NCBI RefSeq assembly: GCF_905404315.1
Contig: NC_066288.1
Coordinates: 6,410,501-6,474,500 of the forward strand
Length of the DNA stretch: 64,000 bases
Direction of reading: 5' to 3'
Origin: Leptidea sinapis
Taxonomy: Eukaryota > Arthropoda > Insecta > Lepidoptera > Pieridae
Of this stretch, positions 22,737-34,409 are shown piece after piece (positions within the stretch are counted from its first letter, which is position 1; the number at the start of each line of letters is the position of its first letter). The notes under the pieces were generated by a model, which searched no databases, was not told the DNA's origin, and was given only the letters and a program-made list of their open reading frames with translations. The position numbers and the translations under genes were made by a program.

Positions 22737-23264
22737 AATAATAATAATAATAATATAGCCTTTTATTCAGATCTCTTAGTACAATGAATTTTTAAACTTA
22801 TGTAAAGGACTAGCATAAAAATCTTAAACTTAATAGATATAAATAAATTTAAACTAGTATTTGTTGCTTGGATATCTTTCCTAGATCTGTTTGCCAGTGG
22901 GCAAAGGCCTCCTCCAACCTTTTCCATTCCTTTCTTTCTTGAGCCACTCTGTTCCATGTGACTCCTGCCACTTGTCTTAAGTCATCGTCCCATCTTTTCT
23001 GTGGTCGGCCTCTTTTCCTTTTGCCTTCCCTTGGGTACCACCATGTCACCCTTTTGCTCCATTTGTCGTGTCCTCTTACCAGGTGACCAGCCCATCGCCA
23101 TTTGAGTCTTTTGATTTTGCTTATTACATCGGTAGTTTTTGTTTTGTTTCTAATGACGATTTTTTTTACTCTGTCGGACTTTTTAATGTTTAGCATACTC
23201 CTTTCCATTGCATACTGGCAAGTTGCTAGTTTGTTTGAGGTGACCTGATTTAAGGACCATGACT
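22737..23264 (-). mobile_element. RTE-like LINE 3' end with (TTA)n tail (E4)
   Basis: A minus-strand frame from 23208 to 22849 (119 codons from its first Met, open further up to about 23264) reads as the C-terminus of an endonuclease/reverse transcriptase: ATCQYAMERSML, then RLKWRWAGHLVRGHDKWSKR, GRPQKRWDDDLRQVAG and W.RLEEAFAHW. This zinc-knuckle-poor tail is standard for RTE-type ORFs of insects. The 3' end carries a (TAA)n microsatellite on the plus strand at 22737-22756. The 5' portion of the element is missing. Confidence 0.8.
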
Positions 23265-23275
23265 GACACGGAGGG

Positions 23276-23359
23276 TCTTTTGTATCAAAATTTAAAGTAG
23301 GTACTTTCCTTCCTTACGTACGGAGGGAAAGTACCTACTTTAAATTTTAATACAAAAGA
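23276..23359. repeat. Long hairpin (34-bp arms, 16-bp loop)
   Basis: The arms 23276-23309 and 23326-23359 are inverted copies with only one or two mismatches (TTAAAGTAGGTACTTTCC and its complement). It sits directly at the 5' truncation of the RTE-like copy. Confidence 0.85.
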
Positions 23360-23740
23360 TTTAATTATGGACACATTTATAACACAAGTAAAATTTGAAA
23401 GCAAAATTTTATAAAGGATGCGGGACTCGAACCCACGACCTCGAGTGCGAGTGCTCTTCCACCTGAGAGTTGAACAAAGCATACAAGATTTTATGACGAT
23501 AAGTCACTCGAACGGCTAGTTCAGTTGGTTATCAACTGTAAAGTAGATCCTGTAGATAAGCCACAACCTGAGAGTTGAACAAAGGATACAAAATCTTATG
23601 ATGATACGTAACTCGAACGATTAGCTCAGTTGGAAGAGCAGTCGCACGGAACCCGAGAGGTCGTGGGTTCGAGAGCCGCATCGTTCATAAAATTTTGTTT
23701 TTAAATTTTATTTGTGTATTAATCCTAGAAGTGAGGGTTG
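23360..23740. mobile_element. Scrambled cluster of SINE family C fragments (C6)
   Basis: A minus-strand tRNA-like fragment (about 23418-23470) runs straight into a plus-strand body (GAGTTGAACAAAGCATACAAG). A partial plus-strand tRNA head follows (GGCTAGTTCAGTTGGT) and breaks into another body segment (ATCAACTGTAAAGTAG...). A third, nearly complete tRNA-like unit ends it (23612-23687). Confidence 0.75.
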
Positions 23741-23807
23741 AGGTGGAATTTATAATACGCTTATTAAACAACGGAATCGAAATGGCTTAAATGTTTTGTT
23801 TAATTAC

Positions 23808-23972
23808 GGAAAGGGAGAAACGAGCGTACGGTGATGTTAGGTGACAACCGCCACCCACATTCTCTTGCAACACCAGAGGAATTACAGGAGCGTTGCCTGA
23901 AAACGTTCCTTGAAAACGCACTCTGGAAGAACGCCACACATGCAGATTGTGAGGATGATATCCTTATTTGTA
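23808..23972 (-). mobile_element. LINE family B 3' fragment, degraded (B1)
   Basis: Contains ACGAGCGTACGG, CCCACATTCTCTTGCAACACC and GAGCGTTGCC of the family B tail, with an internal deletion between the KGRQ-coding block and the upstream FSR..LP block. The left flank is atypical. Confidence 0.7.
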
Positions 23973-24232
23973 TAATCTTGCCAGTAATATTTGTAATGGC
24001 GATATTAATTGGTAAAAAAACAAAGAAGTATATTACTGATGTCAACTTGAATCTAGACACTTTCTGATGGAATGTGAATCGCGATTGCGAGGTGTGTAAA
24101 AAAGCACTTTAACAGATAATTTATACACTGAAAACTTTTTAAAGAATTCTAACAAAAAATCTTTAGTACTACGTTAACATGTTTTCATTGCGAGTGTCAC
24201 AGATTCGTCACACATGTGTGTAACCAAGAAAA

Positions 24233-24388
24233 GTAAATTTGGCGAGACAACACGTCCTGAGGATGGCTCGTGTAGAGGCGAAACACGTGTCGAATTGTTT
24301 TAAAAAGAAATATTGGCGGAATTAACACTAAAGAAAACTTAAATCATTTGTATAATTATGGATTTCCGCAAAGTAACGCCTAATTCAA
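24233..24388. mobile_element. Hairpin element J, half copy (J2)
   Basis: It matches the right half of 48448-48690 in inverse orientation: GGCGAGACAACACGTCCTGAGG, GAGGCGAAACACGTGTCG, ATATTGGCGGAATTAACAC and GGATTTCCGCAAAGTAACGCC. The inverted partner arm is missing. Confidence 0.65.
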
Positions 24389-24404
24389 TATTTTTTATTA
24401 GCCG

Positions 24405-24475
24405 CCGCACTTTGCGACTACGCCCGCGGTATCTAGTTGGGACGCAGCGGAGACCAATCCTTAATCTAAGTGTAA
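24405..24475. mobile_element. TIR element K, single end (K3)
   Basis: It reads GCACTTTGCGACTACGCC, TATCTAGTTGGGACGCAGC and GGAGACCAATCCTTAATC, one terminus of element K. Confidence 0.55.
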
Positions 24476-24961
24476 TAAATATACGTTAACATAAGTCTAT
24501 GTCAAACCCATCTCATCAAATAAGGTACATGTATATGTGTCCAGTTAAAAAGACCCCTGACAGAACAGCGACTCTCTGTCAGCTAGGAATATAATGGATT
24601 TGAACGGCTCATTCCCGCCCCGGATAAATCGGTAAATGATAAGCTGTCATTCGCATTGTGTCACTTCATAGTTTACCCTTTGTGTTGTGACGAAGGAGCG
24701 CCGGCTGTATCAATATAATCCAATCTATAGTGAAGTATTCCTTGATAAAGGTATGGGTAGAGTAGTGTTTATAATATCCGGACGACCGAACCTTGCTCGG
24801 ATTTTTACGAATGTACAAAACTTAAAAAAAACACTTATTGGACATCTGGATTCGAACCGAAAATGTTTGATGTACTGACATAGGCATTCACATAAAATAC
24901 CAATAATTATGAAATATACGACTACGGTGCGGTACTGTCAACTACGGTGTGATTGAGACGC

Positions 24962-25246
24962 CACAAGTTAGGATATCATCCCCACCATCTGGATGTGTGG
25001 CGATCCTCCACAGTGCGGTTTTCAAGGAGCTTTCTTCCACGTACTACAAAGCTGTGAAATGAACTTCCTTGTGCGGTGTTTCCGGGACGATACGACATGG
25101 GTACCTTAAAAAAGCGCGTACACCTTCCTTAAAGGCTGGCAACGCTCCTGTGATTCCTCTGGTGTTGCAAGAGATTGTGGGCGACGGTGATCACTTAACA
25201 ACAGGTGACCCGTACGCTCGTTTGTCCTCCTATTCCATAAAAAGAT
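24962..25246 (+). mobile_element. LINE family B 3' end (B2)
   Basis: The plus orientation reads from the HKLGYHPHHLDVW-type codons through the KGRQRSC-type codons to the tail CTCCTATTCCATAAAAA. It is 5'-truncated, as for most LINE insertions. Confidence 0.8.
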
Positions 25247-25249
25247 AAC

Positions 25250-25770
25250 GATACATTTTCTGCTGGCCCACAAAGGGGGGGTATTGTTCTGTAATATATT
25301 CTTTAAAATGATTATATATATAAAATATAAATATATAATAAAAACAACCAAAACTACCAGATTTTTAAAGCCTGATACACTTTACCATCAACGCAGAATT
25401 AGTCGCAAAAATTCATACTTGATGCATATTGCAATCAGTAACTTTTATTAATATCGCTTAAGGAACATTATAATAGAAGATATTCCTATCTTCAAAGTGG
25501 TGACGTCACAGACATTTAGCCTTCAATATCGGAGTTGAAGGGAAGCGTTTATCGCTCTCGTAAAGCCTTTAAGTGTTCCGTACCTCATACCTTCCAAACG
25601 AGAATCGAACGTTGCACGGAATGTGAGCATTCAATCTTATATAATAGTAATAATAAACACAGAATTTCTTAACTATTCAATAGCGAAAACAAAATACAGT
25701 TACGGTCTTTAAAATATAATTGGTATATAGTTATACCTGAGAATAAACCAAGAATGTACAAAATGTTGAC
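25250..25770. other. Unassigned AT-rich stretch
   Basis: No feature is supported. Confidence 0.35.
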
Positions 25771-25771
25771 T

Positions 25772-26156
25772 AACCGCCGTTTTCAATAACCTATCTATCA
25801 TTAGTTTAACTTACTAGAGTTAGACAAATCTATCGTTTTACGCTTACTTATATTTAAATAACCTATCGACATAAAGCATTGGACTATAGTTATATTGGAC
25901 ATAACTATGTGCGGTGTTTCCGGGACGATACGACATGGGTACCTTCAAAAAAAGCGCGTACACCTTCCTTAAAGGAACGGCAACGCTCTTGTGATTACTC
26001 TGGTGTTGCAAGAGAATGTGGGCTGCGGTGATCATTTAACACCAGGTGACCCGTACGCTCGTTTGTGCTCCTATTCCAAAAAAAAAAACTATGGATAGAT
26101 AAGATCTTTTCATAAAACGGCGACAGCAACTAGAGAAACGTTATTGAAAACGGCCG
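25772..26156. mobile_element. MITE family F interrupted by a LINE fragment (F2)
   Basis: The termini are CCGCCGTTTTCAATAACC and TTATTGAAAACGGCC. Subterminal blocks match F1. The interior is split by the 25910-26086 LINE insertion; with this removed the MITE is about 200 bp. Confidence 0.75.
25910..26086 (+). mobile_element. Truncated LINE family B insertion with target duplication (B3)
   Basis: It starts at GTGCGGTGTTTCCGG and ends CTCCTATTCC plus an A-run. The 7-bp direct repeat AACTATG flanks it (25903-25909 and 26087-26093), the hallmark of target-primed insertion. Confidence 0.85.
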
Positions 26157-26159
26157 ATA

Positions 26160-27760
26160 TCGGTGACAACATTGTCAATACAATGATAATTCTAAAGTTT
26201 TCCAAATCTTAAGCAGGCTTAAAAATAAACCAATCAAACATTTTGCATCTGCATGGTTTGTTCTAAGGTACTGAGAGGTTAAAAACATTTAAATTTAATT
26301 AAGTACGGTACTTTCTATGGGGTAGCTTAATCCTTAGATGGGTACTAAAATAAAATTGCCAAGAAAAGTATTATTCAGTAATTAAAATTATAGTAACTAA
26401 TTAGTTGTTCAAGTTCAGGTTGCACGACCGGAGATCAAGAACTGTGTGAACGGCAGATCAATCGTTTGTCATTGTGTCGAGACGTCGCTTCTACTGCATT
26501 TATCGTGAGGAGTGTTTCAAAAACTGTGTTCTAAATTAATATGTCATCCTATATCTGGATGTGAGGTGCATCTCATTTTTCATGGATCTTTCTTTCAAAA
26601 ACAATGAGAGGTTCTGAGTAATATTTTGTTAAAATTTGTCAAGAATTTCAATTATGTCTTCAAATTTTGCGAAGCGCCTCCCCTGTTATACTTTACGGTG
26701 CAGCAAGATGCATTTCTGACAGATGTTGGCAATCCTTGGTCTAGTACCTTGATAATAATGCGTAAACGATATTTCGTAATAGGGAATGTTTTGGATTTAA
26801 TACAATTCCATAACATTCTGTCTTCACTAAATTAACTTAATTAATAATGGTTGCTTGCCTCGTTATTGTGAAAGACAAGTACATTTCGAAAAATAGGCTC
26901 CTCGAAAGTTTATGCATCTGAGTACCTATCGAAAAAATACTGTAAATAAATAAAATATCTCGTGAAACCAAAATGCTTAAAAGCATCAATTCCTTTATTA
27001 CTGTGAGAGATAAATGATCCGCTAAAGGTACTTCTGCATCTGTGATTTTCCTTAAGTGATTATGAAAAATCAGAAGCGATGAAAACTCCAAAGCAGCCTC
27101 ATTGTGTTATGGAAAATAACGAGATACGAAAATAAGAGAGGCACAATTCGGTGAAAGATTCATGAATAATTTATTTCTCGTGTACGGAACATAGATACTT
27201 ACATACATATCTCAACTCGAGCGGCAATAGAATCTTGATTCTTAATTTATGGGATGGAGACTATTTTTTTTGATGTGAAACATCGTAATCGCAACGTAAA
27301 ACCGATTTCTGGCGTGGCGACGCATGCCGTGGCGACGCGTCGCCTTGTCACAGTAATACCGTCCTCAGAGGCAACATCGAATATAACTATTTCCGAAGTC
27401 ACTGATTAAACGAATTAAGTAGTCACGATTTGAAATAAATTCGTAAATTTTTGTATTTAATGAAAATAAATGTTTATTCAATAAATAGTCATCGTTATCT
27501 GGAAAAAAATCGTAATATTTTATTTTATCATAATGACATATTTAGTTCCTATCACAATATGTTCTTTTCTGCATATTACTTTTACAAAATAATGTCGATG
27601 TTTCACATCTGCCAGGCGTCCCGTGACAGCTCACATTTTTTTTATTTACAAATGTACAAAATTACTCACATAACTTCTTTTTTGACTGTTTTACTGCCCG
27701 CAATGAAGAGCTGCTATCGGAGATCCACTTTTCTTCTGCTCATATTCCCTGCTTTATAAT
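26160..27760. other. Unassigned stretch
   Basis: A GC-rich patch with repeated CGTGGCGACGC lies near 27313-27342. Frames of 69-102 codons (26626-26835, 27451-27759) show no domain that I know and have AT-rich, non-coding-like composition. Confidence 0.35.
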
Positions 27761-27762
27761 TA

Positions 27763-27975
27763 GTGTATTGGGCCGATGGCCGGTGGGACAGTAAAGTCCT
27801 CGAATGGCGACCTCGTACCGGAAGACGCAGTGTTAGTTGGCCCCCCACAAGATGGACCGACGATCTGAACAAGATCGCCGGAATACGTTGGATGAGAGCA
27901 GCGCAGGACCGATCGACGTGGAATTCTTTGGGGGAGGCCTTTGTCCAGCAGTGGACGTCTTCCGACTTATGATAA
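27763..27975 (+). mobile_element. RTE-like LINE 3' end (E3)
   Basis: An uninterrupted 69-codon frame (27763-27972) reads as the C-terminus of an RTE-type ORF: GRWDSKVLEWRPRTGRRSV, PPTRWTDDL, then SLGEAFVQQWTSS. The element is cut at the left, and the frame ends just before the expected tail. Confidence 0.8.
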
Positions 27976-28078
27976 TGGTCAATATTTTATTTAATTCTCT
28001 TAGATCATTTACACGTTTAGATAGACTGTGTAAACGTTGAAAAAAATTTAAGTTGACAGTTAATCTCTTTTTTGACCT

Positions 28079-28339
28079 GTGGGAGGCTCCTTTGCATAGG
28101 ATGCCGGCTAGATTATGGATACCACAACGGCGCCTATTTCTGCCGTGACACAATAATGTGTAAGCATATTGTGTTTCAGTCTGAATGGCGCCGTGGCTAG
28201 TGAAATTACTGGGCAAATTAGACTAAATATCGTACGTCTCAAGGCAAGCGCAATTGTAGTGCCGCTCAGAATGTTTGGGCTTTTTCAAAAATCCCGAGCG
28301 GAAACATCAGCTGGACGTCCTACTCGTATCGTCCCTATT
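28079..28339 (+). repeat. Family A repeat (A6)
   Basis: It begins GTGGGAGGCTCCTTTGCATAGG. The right part lacks the CACTGCATTGTAATGGGC block, and the A-tail is replaced by CCCTATTAAGC. Confidence 0.82.
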
Positions 28340-30640
28340 AAGCTTGCCTATTAATTTGTATGCATTTTTTTATTACAAGTCACGGAACTAAAGTAATAAA
28401 CCTGGCCTTTTTTCATCTGTTGTCTAGCAGCAAGATGCTCTATCTAGAAGTATAAATTATGTGAATTCCTCTCCAGGTCCAGTAATATGAAAACTTTCTT
28501 CAGTTGTACTTTAACGTTAATACGATAAGTAATACTAAAACGGATTTCCTGTGACGACAAAAGCTACACTTTTGAATACCAAATTATAACTACAATAAAC
28601 CCAAATAAAACGTATATGATTATATTGTACTATAATACTTTAGAAGTACCGATGTCTATTTTAGGGCTTCATCGTCAGATGATAGAACTAGTACTGTACC
28701 ATTTCTTAAGAAGCCTTTTCAATTTGGTCTGTCATCGTCATTCAATTATCAAATATTAGAAGCTCTTATCCATTCTGTTCATGGCCATTCGTAATCCGGT
28801 TATCTCAAGGTGATACTTATGTGTTGAAAGTAATAAATTCGCATAATGTGTTATTGTTTAGGTTAGACAGAGAGATAAAGAGAGAGTGAGAGAGAGATAA
28901 AGTTGTCTAGGGCTTGGGTGTTTAGTACATTTTTGTAGTGAAAATCTTTTTAGGCTCTCTCAGCAAGTCTTCACTTCTGTCATGGCTGCTTAACACATGT
29001 TTTTATTCGACCCGACGGTTCGGTGCTTCAAAAGTCAAGTAACGTCTGCAGGGAAACAGGAGTCGAGAAACTAATATAAATAAATAAATGACTTTCATAA
29101 ATAATAAGAAATAGAATATCCAGCTATGTCACCATTAAAAAATACTTTATTTCGAAATTCTCGGTCGCCCAAAAGTTGACTGGAGATGATAAAATTACCT
29201 ACAAGAATTTATTATTTTATTCCTCTTGCATCTCCAAATATTTTTGATAATGTTATTTATGTTCATAAGAATATTAAGGAATTTGGTAGAAACTGTGACA
29301 ATCATAATGTAAACACGTGAAACAAACATAAACTTGCTATGCATACTACTCGGTTAAGTAGAGTTAGTAAGTCTTTTATTGGGCGATGTATATGCTTTTA
29401 CAATATGATCCCAGAAAATGTACAAAACAAATGTGTTACGAAATTTAATAGAAGTGTTAAAAACGTTTGTGTGGGAAAGGTTAATGATACTACAGTCTGG
29501 GAATGAAGTGGATAGCATCAGGCTATTTAATTATAAATGTTTATTGTACGAAAAAACATTATCATCAATTTAAAAAAAAAACCCGCTGAGTTTCTTGCGC
29601 CCGTTCTTCTCAGGTTTCTTGAATCCTATTTAGAATAAAAATATTGGAATTTGAATTACAAGAGTAGAAAATGAATGAAGAATATAACTTGTATCTAGTA
29701 TATAACAGATTTTAGAAAGGTATCAGTCTATTTAACTAGGCTCCGACCCCTTTTCGTGCACGAAAGGGAAAATTTAACATAATTGCGTTACGATGTTTGC
29801 AGATATCGATCGCTCCTGTAAATTTCGTTAGTCTCTGCACACACGCTCCAAACAAACCCAATACTATCTAATTCAACATGAGAGGAAGGGCAATAAAAGA
29901 AATCTTATTTTTCAATAAGCCTTTATTTATATTGTACCACGACGACCAATAATTTGAAATGACCATTGAATTTTTATTGTTAAAAAAAATATTGATGCAG
30001 TTACCAGTAATCGCAATTTGACATTAAAAGATATGCATAGAGTGAATATAATAAAATACTAATAGTATAATTATAATATAATTTCGAAACTGTTATTGAG
30101 TGGTGTTCTTCAACGCGCCGAAGTAGAAAATAAGGTCTCAATGGTAGTATGAGGCGCGGGGGGACGACGTGTAGCGTTTAGCGCTTTTATTATCGAACAT
30201 GGGCATTCACAGTTGCGCTTACCGCTTCAAATTTTATTTTCATCAATTTTCGTTTCGGTAAACTTGTAGTTTTAAGTGCAACTGAAGTCAAGGGTGTTGT
30301 ACGACTGTAAGTCCGAATATTTTTATTTGGAAGGTGGTTGTTAAGAAGACTGTGCGACAAATCACAACAATAATAAAACAAATCAGTTTGTAGCTTTCTA
30401 ATGCTGCTTTATCATGAAGAATCGAGTGATTTTATTGAATTCTATTGAAAACAGTTTGACATTTCCATTAAAAGAAATTGTATTGTTGGTGGACTTCGTC
30501 TATCGTTTTCTATAATATTTTGCACATTGTTACAAAAACTAAAACCATTTCCTTTTCTTCATTTAACATGGTGATTTTAAATTATTAAATTTTTGTTAGA
30601 CATATTCACTTTATTTTCTTAAAATCGGTTTGACTTTAGA
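28340..30640. other. Unassigned stretch
   Basis: A GA-rich tract is at 28866-28903. The remainder is AT-rich without a gene; degraded TE pieces are likely (for example GTAGGCACACTCGGTTAAGT-like sequence near 29345 resembles 40300-40400). Confidence 0.35.
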
Positions 30641-30648
30641 TTAGTCGA

Positions 30649-30720
30649 TGTTGGTGCTGACTCAATTTGGTCCAAGTGGAGGTCCTGCATCAGGGTGAAT
30701 GTAGTGAGTCATCACCAACA
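30649..30720. repeat. Inverted repeat (16-bp arms)
   Basis: TGTTGGTGCTGACTCA (30649-30664) pairs with TGAGTCATCACCAACA (30705-30720) around a 40-bp loop. Confidence 0.75.
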
Positions 30721-30900
30721 CGGATTTAAATGAAAAGTGATAGTAATAGTTTACAATTAAAAGGAACGATAAGAAAAGTTTTTTCTTTGATTAACGCGAG
30801 TGTTTAAATAAAACACTATTTAAAGGATTCAAACGCGTGTAGTTGTAACTATTCTTACATTAGATTTTGCGTTATAGTTGCATTTTTATTATTATTTTAG

Positions 30901-30960
30901 TTAACTCGACGTTTCAAGACCTTTTCAGATCTCGTTTTCAGGAGGACTGCCCAGTCAGTT
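30901..30960 (-). repeat. CCTGARGAY-stem-GAAACGTCG motif
   Basis: On the minus strand CTCCTGAAAACGAGATC is followed by a complementary GGTCTT, then GAAACGTCGAG. This stem-bearing motif is frequent near ends of invertebrate retroelements. Related wording occurs in hairpin element J (CTGAGGAT-GCCTC-loop-GAGGC-GAAACACGTGTCG). Confidence 0.4.
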
Positions 30961-31739
30961 ACAATTTTTAGTTACACGCGTTTTAAGAGGAAAAGTTACT
31001 GAAAATAACATTTTGTGCTTGAATTCAAAGAATGTCAGATGATAAAGAAAATTGCAAAATAAGGTCTCCTTTGAAAACATCTTGAATTTCATGTTATTTA
31101 TTGCTTAGTCTTGTTCTAAAAACTCTCATTTTATTCTTATATCAAAGAAAGATTACTGGTTACTTTCATTTATATAGTAGACATCTATTTATCATAACAT
31201 TTTCCTCACAATAAATTTATATCATACTATCTTTTTCTTATCACAATATATTTAAGACTAAAAGCTAACCAATACAACTGCCTTTAATGTATTTTAGTAT
31301 TTTACACAAATCGAGACGTTACATATAAGATCTGTGGTAGAAAAAGGCAGTTAAATTGGTCATTATCGTAAAATAATTTACTACAAGTCAGTGTATAGAG
31401 CTGCAGGAAGACATTCAACATCGTATAAGGGATATGAATTTCTACAATATTCTCTAGTATATTGTTTCGTGCTTACAAAATTGGAACAAATACTTTTTAT
31501 TGTCACTGCTTAGTTTAATTGAATGCGATATGTTAAAAATACTTGAAATTTTCTTTAAAGTTCCCTCTATAGTCTATTGTAACATAATAATAAAAAATAT
31601 CTTTTCGTTTGTACGGCCTATTATAAATATTGTAATATGAAAATCATGAAATAACTTCTCTTTTCTTCTGGATGACTGGATAGTCAGAAGTTATTTTGGA
31701 ACATAAAATAACCTTTAGTTTTCTTTCTTCCTGATTAGG

Positions 31740-32040
31740 AGATTAGAGCCTGGATTGATATGTTTGCGCGAGAACACGTGTGGGGTTTCACACACCTCTG
31801 GTACTTAGGGTGAAGAAGAGGAGGATTGGGCTCGATTGCAAGGGTCACCCAGGGCGATGATCTCACTAAAGCATTTGCCACCACGCCCAATACTTCATTG
31901 GAGATAACCTCAAAGGGGAATAAATACTCGCTTACCTGAAGACGACAACAAAGGGGAGTATTTGCTTCTGAATCTGGGGATAATCATCATGAGGGGAGTC
32001 CAGAAATCTGAACCCGTAAGACTCATTGAGAACTGTTAAC
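31740..32040 (-). other. GC-rich island with a 73-codon open frame, unassigned
   Basis: The minus strand is open for roughly 73 codons ending at a TAA near 31737. It includes a run reading EVISNEVLGVVANALV and then PWVTLAIEPNPPLLHPKYQR. Composition differs clearly from the AT-rich flanks. I do not recognise the protein; it could be a transposon fragment or a pseudogene. Confidence 0.3.
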
Positions 32041-32089
32041 CAGAAAAGCCAATGTACCTTTATTAATTACCGGTAGAATGGCTAAGGTG

Positions 32090-32706
32090 GGTAAAATGGA
32101 TGATGGATAATATGAACAAAAATATTAGAGTATAGAGAAGAAAGTTTCCTACAAATAGAAACTGTTTACTTGCTCTGTTATCTGGTGAAAGGGAACAAGA
32201 TTAATCCAAGCCTAAACCGTTTTCATCTATTTTTGTATGCTATTAAGTTTAGCTCCATATAACTGACAATACTGTCTGATTCGTAATATTGTAATCATGA
32301 TAACTATTGACAATTGTCGTCACACTTGAGAAATGATAAATCCAGGTTCAAATTCACTTTAAATGGTATTAATTAAGGTTAATCTTCATGATATTCATTA
32401 TAATAAATTTGGTTTCCGCATTTCATAAAATATGTCCCTAAAAATTCAATCCCTTACCGATAACAACTATTATAATAAATTATTTATAATTTCACAGCGT
32501 CACTAATAATATACATACATAACTTTATTCACAAAATAATTTACTTTAATATTAGAAAAATATTTTGAATGTAAATTCGAAAGAGCAAGTTCTAAAAGGA
32601 GGCACATAAAGAGAATAGGGTTCTAGAAGCTTCAGTGATTATTATTGAATAAAAATATGTCAAAACGGAAGCATATACAATCTATATTAATTAATAATCC
32701 TTCAAT
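32090..32706. other. Unassigned AT-rich stretch
   Basis: No feature is supported. Confidence 0.35.
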
Positions 32707-32708
32707 TA

Positions 32709-33605
32709 CGGCCGTTCCCAATATACTATTTCCCACTGACTTCTACTACATACCACTGGACTGGCGGCTGTTAAAGTGCTTTTGTGCCTGATTGATATTC
32801 GCCATTTTGGAGCTGTTGGCCATGTAGCGAGAGAATGCGGTACTAAAACTAGAAATGACAACTTAGTGGACAACATAGATGGTGGGAAACTATTTACAGA
32901 AAAAATTGCGTACTTTATTACGTTGACTCTTGAAGTATAAATAACACGAAAAAGGAACGAAATTAATTCAAAATGTAAAAATACTTATTACAGAATATTG
33001 TACGTTCCTTCGCAGCCATTTGTATTATACGTCAAAATTAGTTCTCTGGACGCTTGAGAGAGGCGCTTCAAATAGGCACAATTTTTTTTATGTCAAACAT
33101 ATGGAACAGCCTGTCCAGTGGTTTTATACAGGTCAGTACTATCTACAGATTGAGATAAATTACTACCTTCTACTGTCAGTAATTAGACGTCAATAATCTG
33201 AAGCTGTCCCAATATACCCGATAAGTCACTCTAATAGCCAGTTCATTGTAGTTAGGCTTTCTATCTGAGTCCTCCCATGCGTTCGAGTTTACGCAAAATA
33301 AGGGAGGAAATTAAGGGATCTCTATCACCTCAATATTTTTCTATTTTCTATCTCAAGATTTTTTTCAGACATGACTACAAAATATAATAATATAACATAT
33401 TTAACAACAACATATTTTATATGTTTAAATATAAAAAATATACAGATGTGTGTAAGCTATACGTCCTCCTATTGACAGACAGCGTGTACGGATAAGATGC
33501 GTTACCGTCGATAAGTTTATTGGGACAGAAAAGTCAACGATAGTTACGATTTATTATCTTAAGTAAGCCACAACCGGAGATAGACTGAATATTGGGAACG
33601 GCCGT
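32709..33605. mobile_element. TA-flanked MITE family G, split by MITE H (G2)
   Basis: The termini CGGCCGTTCCCAATAT and ATATTGGGAACGGCCG form a TIR, with TA at the left edge and TTAG at the right. The interior agrees with 41996-42298 (GTCAATAATCTGAAGCTGTC, CCAATAAACTTATCG complement) once 32730-33136 is removed. Confidence 0.75.
32730..33136. mobile_element. MITE family H inserted in G (H2)
   Basis: 407 bp with imperfect inverted termini (ACTGACTTCTACTACATACC...CACTGG and its counterpart CCAGTGGTTTTATACAGGTCAG). The 6-bp repeat TACTAT flanks it (32724-32729 and 33137-33142). The body matches 6114-6495. Confidence 0.75.
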
Positions 33606-33609
33606 TAGA

Positions 33610-34270
33610 AATCAATTAAAATAATATAAGAAGCGAATAATTCAACACCAAGTTATTGGCATTATTCAAATTTGCGTATTGTGCCCTAAATTCCAACTTC
33701 CAACAATTTGCACTACTTTGTAGTTTGCATTAATATGCAATCTAATGAATGTTTTACCAAAGTATCAGAAACATATAAAAATATAAATTGGAAACAGAAA
33801 TCCCAGTATTATCTGCATAATTATAGCGAAGATGCTGCATAATTTTTTGATCAAACTATCAGAATAAAACATCGATGGAAATGATGTCTGAATATTGTTT
33901 TATTCGCCAGATAAAATTATCTCTTGCGTTTTTTTTTAACAGCTTATTAATTAAGTACAAAATACCGAAGCAGTTTTGACAATATTTTTATTCTTACCGT
34001 GATTGTTACAGATAAGCTCAAGTACAGATAGGATATTTATAAATTGCAGAATCTTGATGGTGTACGTCGAACCTAAGAGTAAACAAAACGCTATCGAATG
34101 GAAAACTAATTAGTAGATACTGTAGATAGCTAAAGACCTTATAATATTTTTTTTTTGATTTTTTATGATTCAATCCAGAGACCTTTTTAAACTATTTATT
34201 ACTTCATAAGTTTTAGTTTACTAAATTGTAAATATAATCCATAAATGTTTGTATTTGATGTTAAGTTCTT
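33610..34270. other. Unassigned AT-rich stretch
   Basis: No feature is supported. Confidence 0.35.
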
Positions 34271-34271
34271 G

Positions 34272-34407
34272 ATTACTTCACTAGCTACGATGCACTTCAG
34301 ACCGAAATACAGTAATGTTTACACATTTCTGCTTCACGGCAGAAATAGGCGCCGTTGCGGTACCCATAACCTAGCCGGCATCCTGTACAAAGGAGCCTCT
34401 CACTGGT
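34272..34407 (-). repeat. Family A repeat, truncated (A7)
   Basis: A minus-strand copy keeping only the left half of the element, from ATTACTTCACTAGCTACG to AAAGGAGCCTCTCACTGG. Confidence 0.8.
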
Positions 34408-34409
34408 AA

